5,463 bases of DNA. Source: Acidobacteriota bacterium (lineage in GTDB: Bacteria > Acidobacteriota > Vicinamibacteria > Vicinamibacterales > SCN-69-37). Numbering within the stretch: position 1 is the stretch's first letter; each line of letters begins with the position of its first letter. Under the pieces are notes generated by a model. That model was not told the origin of the DNA, did no database searches, and worked only from the letters and a program-made list of their open reading frames with translations. The stretch is from assembly GCA_021824055.1 (NCBI GenBank), contig JAKALV010000227.1, positions 1 through 5,463 of the forward strand, in the 5' to 3' direction. The translations under genes and the position numbers were made by a program. Positions 1 to 5,463 of this stretch are shown here, piece after piece.

Positions 1-1063
1 CCGTCGCCATGAGCGTGACGCCCGCGATCTCCTTGTGGTTCCACGCGTCGCCTTGCCGCGCGGGTTGATCCATCGCGCCGATCGTCGTGAGCGTCGCGAC
101 CACGGCGACGAACAACATGAACACGACGAGCACGGGCCGCCGGTCCGCGAACGCCCGCGTTCGGCCGCGATCGAGCCACGGCAGCAGAATCAGCGCCGTC
201 ATCGCGATGCCGGGCAGAATCAGCGCGCCCACCACTTCCCACCTGCCGGGAAAGAACTTCACGAACTGGAACAGGCCGGCGAAGTACCACTCGGGCCGCG
301 GGATGTAATCGGTCGCCGTGGGATCGGCCTGCGGCTCGAGCGCCGGCATGCCCTTGATCGCCAGCACGACGAGCAGCACGCCGGCCGCCAGCATCGCGAG
401 CATTTCGCGCGATACGTGAAATGGGTAATACGCGTGGCCTGTACCCTTCCCGGCTTTCACCGGGCCGGACAGGCCGTCGCGAAACCGGAAGTACATGTGC
501 GCCGTCACGAGGCCGATCAACGCGAGCGGCAGCACCATCACGTGCAGCGCGTACCAGCGCATCAGCGTCAGCGCGCCGATGTCCGGACCGCCGCGCATCA
601 TGTTCTTCGCGAACTCGCCGAGAAACGGCGTCAGGCCCGCGATGCCCACGCGGACGACGGTCGCCCAGTAGCCGCGCTGATCCCATGGCAGGAGATAGCC
701 GCTCATGGCGAAGAACAGGATCACGACCAGCAGCGCGAGCCCGATCACCCAGTTGAACTGTCTCGGCTTGCGATAGCTGCCCGTGACCACCACGCGCACG
801 AGGTGCAGCGCCGCGGAGACCACGACGAGCGTGGCGCCCCAGAAGTGCAGGCCGCGCACGACAGGTCCGAACCGCACGTCCGTCATGATGTAGCGCACGC
901 TCATCCACGCGTGATCGGGCGTCGGCGCGTAGTACAGCGCGAGCGCGATGCCCGTGACGACCTGCACGACGAGGCCGAACAGCAGGACCATGCCCAGCGT
1001 GAACGACCAGCCGGTGCCGGCCGGCACGTGCTCGTCGGCGATTCGTCTCAGCCACGCTCTCAC
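1..1063 (-). CDS. Cytochrome b, fused b6/subunit IV type, of a quinol:cytochrome c reductase (3' end cut by window)
   Basis: This is the membrane diheme subunit that oxidises quinol with the Rieske protein and passes electrons across the membrane. The 354 visible codons contain no stop. Heme-ligand histidines are H73/H87 (GLHFWG, ALHLVR) and H174/H189 (YALHVM, TAHMYF). The second pair has 14 residues between its histidines, the b6-type spacing, not the 13 of bc1. SGYLLPWDQ (121-129) and PEWY (257-260, the Qo-site motif) are intact. I count seven hydrophobic segments: four before residue 200 (b6-like) and three after 215 (subunit IV-like), so both halves lie in one polypeptide. The four histidines align with plant/cyanobacterial b6 at a constant offset of 13. 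That places Thr22 where b6 has Cys35, so covalent heme c_n is not expected. GTG at 1063 is chosen because it overlaps the Rieske stop and follows a GAGGTG site. The frame stays open past the last membrane segment, so a C-terminal extension is possible. Confidence 0.93.
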   Translation of the reverse strand, partial: MRAWLRRIADEHVPAGTGWSFTLGMVLLFGLVVQVVTGIALALYYAPTPDHAWMSVRYIMTDVRFGPVVRGLHFWGATLVVVSAALHLVRVVVTGSYRKPRQFNWVIGLALLVVILFFAMSGYLLPWDQRGYWATVVRVGIAGLTPFLGEFAKNMMRGGPDIGALTLMRWYALHVMVLPLALIGLVTAHMYFRFRDGLSGPVKAGKGTGHAYYPFHVSREMLAMLAAGVLLVVLAIKGMPALEPQADPTATDYIPRPEWYFAGLFQFVKFFPGRWEVVGALILPGIAMTALILLPWLDRGRTRAFADRRPVLVVFMLFVAVVATLTTIGAMDQPARQGDAWNHKEIAGVTLMAT

Positions 1064-1521
1064 CACTGCACCTCGATGTCGCCGGTCGCGTCGTTCAGGC
1101 GCGCCTCAAGGCGATCCATCGGCCGCGGCGGCGGTCCCGACACCACGTTGCCGCCGCGATCAAACGTGCCCGCGTGGCATGGGCACACGAACCGGCTCTT
1201 CGCGTCGTCCCACGACACGCCGCAGCCGAGGTGCGTGCACGTGGCCGACAGCGCGCGGTAGCCGTTCCCCGACTCGTCCTTGTCGATGAAAACCACGGTC
1301 TGCCGGCGCGTCTCGTACCAGCCGTCCTGATGGCGCTCGGCCAGGACGACCATCATCGGTTTGTTGCCGAGGTCGAACATCGAGGCGGCCTTCCGCCAGC
1401 GCTTCACCTGCCCCTGCGCCCTGGGTACCGACGCCAGCCCGGCAATCCCGGCCAGCCCCGCCCCGATCAGGGCCGCCCCGGCCGCCACGAACCTGCCTAA
1501 GAATCCCCGCCGATCGTCCAT
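1060..1521 (-). CDS. Rieske 2Fe-2S protein of the cytochrome b complex, Tat-type
   Basis: The 153-residue iron-sulfur subunit accepts the first electron from quinol at the Qo site and passes it to a cytochrome c or equivalent. It is membrane-anchored, with its cluster domain outside the cytoplasmic membrane. The N-terminus DRRGFLGR (3-10) followed by an Ala/Gly/Leu-rich segment (11-31) is a twin-arginine signal-anchor, consistent with export of a folded Fe-S protein. Cluster box 1 is CTHLGC (C95, H97, C100) and box 2 is CPCHAGTF (C113, C115, H116). C95, H97, C113 and H116 are the expected ligands, and C100-C115 the expected disulfide. The 'Pro loop' GPPPRP is at 129-134. The start is ATG 1521, preceded by GGAG at 5 nt. 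An ATG 16 codons upstream (1569) would overlap the divergent bipA gene and displace the Tat motif from the N-terminus, so it is not used. The gene is first in an operon and overlaps cytochrome b by 4 bases. Confidence 0.95.
   Translation of the reverse strand: MDDRRGFLGRFVAAGAALIGAGLAGIAGLASVPRAQGQVKRWRKAASMFDLGNKPMMVVLAERHQDGWYETRRQTVVFIDKDESGNGYRALSATCTHLGCGVSWDDAKSRFVCPCHAGTFDRGGNVVSGPPPRPMDRLEARLNDATGDIEVQW
1069..1074 (-). promoter_or_regulatory. Ribosome binding site for cytochrome b
   Basis: GAGGTG lies inside the last codons of the Rieske gene, 5 nt before the GTG at 1063. With the 4-base stop/start overlap (GTGA), it supports that GTG as the start and suggests translational coupling of the two subunits. 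Confidence 0.6.
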
Positions 1522-1526
1522 CGCAG

Positions 1527-1530
1527 CTCC
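1527..1530 (-). promoter_or_regulatory. Ribosome binding site deciding the Rieske start
   Basis: GGAG is 5 nt upstream of ATG 1521 on the minus strand. It favours this ATG over the upstream in-frame ATG at 1569, which leaves the twin-arginine motif at residues 4-5. Confidence 0.6.
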
Positions 1531-1545
1531 ATGCGCCCGCCGAAG

Positions 1546-1553
1546 GTTATACT
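1546..1553. promoter_or_regulatory. Overlapping divergent -10 elements for the Rieske operon and bipA
   Basis: The 8-bp core reads TATACT on the plus strand (1548-1553) and TATAAC on the minus strand (1551-1546), in an otherwise GC-rich 38-bp gap between two divergent starts. On the minus strand, a start about 7 nt downstream gives a leader of roughly 18 nt containing the GGAG site. On the plus strand, the box ends 6 nt before the bipA ATG. No good -35 hexamer is seen at 16-18 bp on either side, so activity is inferred from the -10 match and geometry only. Confidence 0.45.
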
Positions 1554-1559
1554 GATTGG

Positions 1560-3398
<1,839 letters not shown>

Positions 3399-3401
3399 AG
3401 A

Positions 3402-3477
3402 CAGCTGGCTATTTCTCAGCTGGTGAGCTGGTTATTGGATTGCGCTATCGGGTATTGCGTTATTGGAGCCGGCTATG
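3402..3477. repeat. Cluster of degenerate short direct repeats after bipA
   Basis: Three copies of AGCTGG (3403-3408, 3418-3423, 3426-3431), two of TTATTGG (3432-3438, 3460-3466) and two of ATTGCG (3439-3444, 3454-3459) are packed into about 75 bp, with variants such as CTATCGG and CTATGG. Two CAGCTG palindromes (3402-3407, 3417-3422) could form a 6-bp stem with a 9-nt loop just after the bipA stop. No T-run follows, so it is a poor intrinsic terminator. This looks like low-complexity intergenic sequence produced by slippage or an eroded repeat. Confidence 0.45.
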
Positions 3478-3562
3478 GGGCCAGCGGCAATTTCCGCGGT
3501 GAGTAGTACCCGGGCCGCGCCCGAATCTTGCCACGCTCGGACTGAATCCCCGTCGGCTTCGC
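3473..3562 (-). pseudogene. Possible 3' relic of an acidobacterial VWFA-related protein gene
   Basis: Read on the minus strand and ending at TAG 3475-3473, this stretch gives a tail containing ERGKIRARPGYYSPRK. It resembles the typical C-terminus of acidobacterial secreted VWFA-related proteins (TIGR03436-like), which commonly end in a K-V/I-R-A-R-x-G-Y-Y-x-P motif. The resemblance is judged from memory of the family, not a search. Upstream on this strand the match stops near the AT-rich element at 3572-3587. No VWA domain follows, and the frame then runs antisense through the antitoxin gene. If real, it is only the last 30 or so codons. A chance match in a short frame is the main alternative. 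Confidence 0.3.
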
Positions 3563-3571
3563 ACTCGAGAC

Positions 3572-3587
3572 CCATATAATAATATGG
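3572..3587 (+). promoter_or_regulatory. Promoter -10 inside an inverted repeat: candidate antitoxin operator
   Basis: CCATATAATAATATGG has perfect 6-bp arms (CCATAT/ATATGG) around a 4-bp spacer, in GC-rich surroundings. It contains a consensus -10, TATAAT, at 3575-3580. Transcription would start near 3587, about 33 nt before the toxin-remnant GTG. No convincing -35 is visible. Ribbon-helix-helix antitoxins usually bind such palindromes and repress their own operon, so binding by the downstream CopG-type protein is a reasonable inference. Confidence 0.5.
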
Positions 3588-3619
3588 CCACTTGCCCATA
3601 CAACTGGTAGCCTGTTGCC

Positions 3620-3736
3620 GTGACGGCGCACTTCGCCTGGGATGATGCCAAGGACAGGGCGAACCAGATCTTCGGCGCTGGCTACTGGCGAAAGGGGAAA
3701 CAGATCTATGAGCGCGAACATCAAGTACACCAATGA
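3620..3736 (+). pseudogene. Degenerate BrnT-type toxin, internally deleted
   Basis: This 38-codon GTG-started frame opens with HFAWDDAKDRANQ (4-16), matching the usual BrnT start (F-x-W-D-x-x-K-x-x-x-N). It then jumps directly to IFGAGYWRKGKQIYERE (17-33), which resembles the BrnT C-terminal R/K-rich I-S-A-R...ER..YE segment. The K-H-G-V/I-x-F motif and the central beta-strands of this RelE-fold ribonuclease are missing; BrnT is normally about 85-95 residues. An in-frame stop (TAG 3608-3610) excludes a longer N-terminus. The tail overlaps the antitoxin gene by 29 nt. The antitoxin ATG sits within the Tyr-Glu codons, the kind of arrangement seen in intact toxin-antitoxin pairs. Substitutions in the residual C-terminal motif (G where S, R and E are usual) also suggest decay. 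It is most likely a non-toxic leftover. A short coupling leader peptide for the antitoxin is an alternative. Confidence 0.55.
3692..3697 (+). promoter_or_regulatory. Ribosome binding site of the antitoxin gene
   Basis: AAGGGG lies inside the toxin-remnant frame, 10 nt before ATG 3708. The spacing is slightly long but serviceable. It supports 3708 over the in-frame ATG at 3642, whose 22-residue extension matches nothing in the family. Confidence 0.45.
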
Positions 3737-3989
3737 GCGTCTCGGTCCGGTCACGGTCGTCGACGACTTCCTGCCAAGACCCGCCGACCTCGTCTTTCGT
3801 GACGCCGGCGTCAAGGTCACGATTGCCCTCAGCAGGCGGAGCGTCGACTTCTTCAAGCGGGAGGCGAGGAAACATGGAACGCAGTACCAGCGCATGATCC
3901 GCCAGCTCCTGGATATCTACGCCACGCGGCACACCGATCCGCCGACCACCAGGGCCAAGCGGCCGTCGCGCAAGCGAACCGCAGCGTAG
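3708..3989 (+). CDS. CopG/ribbon-helix-helix antitoxin, partner of BrnT-type toxins
   Basis: This 93-residue basic protein probably once neutralised, and jointly with its toxin repressed, the adjacent BrnT-like toxin. The N-terminal 30 residues, with VVDDFLPRPADLV (17-29), form the toxin-contact type arm seen in this family. The ribbon-helix-helix follows: beta-strand KVTIAL (36-41), helix A from SRRSVDFFKREARKHG (42-57), and helix B from YQRMIRQLLDIYATR (60-74). The tail (81-90) is a run of Lys/Arg that could add non-specific DNA contacts. The reading frame is complete, with no internal damage, in contrast to the toxin remnant it overlaps. That suggests it is still maintained, perhaps as an autoregulator or as an immunity factor against a related toxin elsewhere. 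The likely operator is the inverted repeat at 3572-3587. The gene ends 41 bp from the stop of the convergent gene downstream. Confidence 0.8.
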   Translation: MSANIKYTNERLGPVTVVDDFLPRPADLVFRDAGVKVTIALSRRSVDFFKREARKHGTQYQRMIRQLLDIYATRHTDPPTTRAKRPSRKRTAA

Positions 3990-4030
3990 GAACGCCGGGC
4001 CGAAACGATCGATCGCTGGTTCTGCGGAAG

Positions 4031-5463
4031 TTACTGACCGCCACCCGGAGCGGCCGTCACGGCCGGACTGAGCGCAACGCGGTGCACCGCGACACCGAGA
4101 CGGCGGTCGTCGGTGCCCGGACCGATGTCCATCGGGCGCACGAGGGCCGATGTGCCGATCGACACGCGGTTCAATCCATCGCGCAACGCTGCGACCGGAA
4201 CGGTCCAGCGATAGGTCTGCGTGCCGGGGACCAGCGCGGCCGGCGGGAGCCACTCCCCGTTGATGCGAACGCGCAATTCGATGTTCGGAGCACCGGTCGG
4301 CACGCAATCCAATTCGAGCACCATCGGCGCCGCGCGCGCCACTGGCACCAGTAACTCCGCGTCGAGCGCCCGCGTCCAGCGGAACCGGTCGCGGCCCTGA
4401 CCCTCGACGCGGTCCCAACCGTAGACAAACAGATCGCGGTTGGCCAGGTCGATCTCGCCGGCGGCGGGCGACATTGCCGCGGAAATGGTCGGCGTGTTCT
4501 CGCGCATCGCCGCGCACAGCGTAACGGTCCTGCCCGGGCCTGAGGCGACGCGCGCGACCGCCGCGTCCGCAAATCCGCCGAGATCGAGCGCGAGCTGCCG
4601 GCGGCCGTTCCACGATGATTCGACGTCGATGCGATACACGTACGCCGCCGCGAGCCAACGCGGCGCATACGCCAGGCCATCGGCGGCGATCGCCGCCCGC
4701 AACGAGGCGCTCGCCGTCGCATCCGTCGAGCGGAACGCCTGGACGCGAACCTCGGCCACCTGATGATGCGCGAGCGGCCTCTGTCGCGGATCGAGTGGAT
4801 GCCCGCTGCGCGCGTAGATCACCAGATGCGTCGCGCCGTCCAGCACTCCACCCAGCGATGCGAGTTGCGCAGGTGCCGACACATCCGTCCAGCCAGCCGC
4901 GCTGGTATCGGCGCATGGCTCGGAGCCGGCGATGTAAGCCGGCATGAGACTAGGCGGGTTCATCAGGACGCGCATATCGCTGCTGAACTCGAGGCTCACC
5001 GCATGTCGCAGCACGCCGTCCGGCGAGAGCAGCGCCATCGCCAGGCCCGTCTGTGTGCTCGCGACCGGCGCGCCCTTGTAGCTGATGATGCCGCCGCGAT
5101 CGTCGCTCGTCACCAACAGCGAGGCCGGAAGCCGCGCCGCCCTGGCCACGCGGTCACCGGCGCTTAGATCCAGCCGCACCGGCCCGGCGTCGGCGGCTTC
5201 CGCAACGATGTCCTGTCCGCTGCTCACGCCGACGATCCCGTAGTGCGATCGCGGGTGATCAAAGAGATCGATGCGGCCGCCAACCGCTCCGAATGTCGGT
5301 CCGCGGCGCGGCAGCACGCCGAGGCCGAACCGATCACCGGTCGCCGCGGCAATGATCCAGCTTTTCGGAACGGCGCGCAGATATTGCTCGATGGTCAGAG
5401 GCACTCCAGCGGCGGCGATCGGCGCGAATCGAAACCCGAGTTCCTCCAAATTGGCGCGCGCGC
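4031..5463 (-). CDS. C-terminal part of a large extracytoplasmic protein with ILEI-like and beta-sandwich regions (5' end outside window)
   Basis: The 476 visible residues end at TAA 4033-4031. The frame is open to the window edge, so the start is not seen; the TTG at 5449 is probably internal. I cannot name the gene. Residues about 30-95 (IIAAATGD..., GGRIDLF, HYGIVGVSSG) follow the second half of the interleukin-like EMT inducer (ILEI/FAM3-like) domain. Residues about 112-160 (LLVTSDDRGG, GAPVA, ALLSPDGVL) resemble the first half of another copy. Residues about 345-466 (YGWDRVEG, RFRWT, VRINGEW, YRWTVPV, DIGPGTDDRRLGVAVHRV) resemble a beta-sandwich that I recall at the C-terminus of large bacterial membrane or glycosyltransferase-type proteins. 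There are no membrane segments in this part and only three cysteines (183, 316, 386), so it is probably a soluble outward-facing portion. Domain calls are by eye. It is convergent with the antitoxin gene, with no terminator recognised between them. Confidence 0.75.
   Translation of the reverse strand, partial: ARANLEELGFRFAPIAAAGVPLTIEQYLRAVPKSWIIAAATGDRFGLGVLPRRGPTFGAVGGRIDLFDHPRSHYGIVGVSSGQDIVAEAADAGPVRLDLSAGDRVARAARLPASLLVTSDDRGGIISYKGAPVASTQTGLAMALLSPDGVLRHAVSLEFSSDMRVLMNPPSLMPAYIAGSEPCADTSAAGWTDVSAPAQLASLGGVLDGATHLVIYARSGHPLDPRQRPLAHHQVAEVRVQAFRSTDATASASLRAAIAADGLAYAPRWLAAAYVYRIDVESSWNGRRQLALDLGGFADAAVARVASGPGRTVTLCAAMRENTPTISAAMSPAAGEIDLANRDLFVYGWDRVEGQGRDRFRWTRALDAELLVPVARAAPMVLELDCVPTGAPNIELRVRINGEWLPPAALVPGTQTYRWTVPVAALRDGLNRVSIGTSALVRPMDIGPGTDDRRLGVAVHRVALSPAVTAAPGGGQ

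Noticed and set aside
35..1261. Long plus-strand open frame of 408 codons
   Set aside because: It is antisense to the cytochrome b and Rieske genes, whose heme and cluster motifs are intact on the minus strand. Its product is a His/Arg-rich composition typical of a GC-rich shadow frame.
3402..3422. CAGCTG...CAGCTG hairpin as bipA terminator
   Set aside because: The stem is only 6 bp and no T-run follows. The bases are better explained as part of the repeat cluster.
3488..3571. tRNA-like stretch (GAATCC and similar)
   Set aside because: No cloverleaf, acceptor stem or T-loop can be assembled on either strand.
3642..3707. 22-residue N-terminal extension of the antitoxin
   Set aside because: It lies in an alternate frame of the toxin remnant with no family similarity. 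ATG 3708 has an AAGGGG site and gives the usual N-terminus.
4006..4015. CGATCGATCG palindrome between the two convergent genes
   Set aside because: A 10-bp palindrome without loop or T-run is not a credible terminator and is easily produced by chance in GC-rich DNA.
3432..4916. Minus-strand open frame of 494 codons
   Set aside because: It runs through the antitoxin gene on the opposite strand and through the ILEI-like gene in another frame. The product is Arg-rich without domains.

Overview
The window is GC-rich and reads as a bacterial chromosome segment. The best guess is Acidobacteriota or a relative. That rests on a menaquinol:cytochrome c reductase of cytochrome b6/subunit IV type encoded as a Rieske-cytochrome b pair, on a short relic resembling the C-terminus of the acidobacterial 'VWFA-related' family, and on a large extracytoplasmic protein with an ILEI-like domain. 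No rRNA or marker phylogeny is present, so the assignment is tentative.

Layout. Positions 1-1521 (minus strand) hold a two-gene respiratory operon. It consists of a Tat-type Rieske 2Fe-2S protein (1060-1521) followed, with a 4-base overlap, by a GTG-started cytochrome b (1-1063) that runs off the left edge. Together they form the redox core of a quinol-oxidising cytochrome b complex. Divergent from it, only 38 bp away, is a complete 612-residue ribosome-associated GTPase, BipA/TypA (1560-3398, plus strand). The 38-bp gap contains a near-symmetric AT-rich element that can be read as a -10 box on both strands. The plus-strand box is so close to the BipA ATG that the transcript may be leaderless.

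Positions 3399-3619 are an accessory scar. They contain a cluster of degenerate short repeats, a probable 3' relic of a minus-strand gene, and an AT-rich perfect inverted repeat that contains a consensus -10. Next comes what looks like a wrecked brnT-type toxin gene (3620-3736, 38 codons, central part missing). It overlaps an intact CopG/ribbon-helix-helix antitoxin gene (3708-3989). The antitoxin appears to have outlived its toxin and may still repress from the inverted repeat.

From 5463 down to 4031 (minus strand, convergent with the antitoxin gene) lies the C-terminal 476 residues of a large, probably surface-exposed or membrane-anchored protein. It has ILEI-like and beta-sandwich character, and its N-terminus is outside the window.

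The ordinary parts are BipA and the Rieske/cytochrome b pair. The parts worth a second look are the toxin-antitoxin remnant with its operator, the shared divergent promoter, and the unusual cytochrome b. I do not see a wholly new system here.
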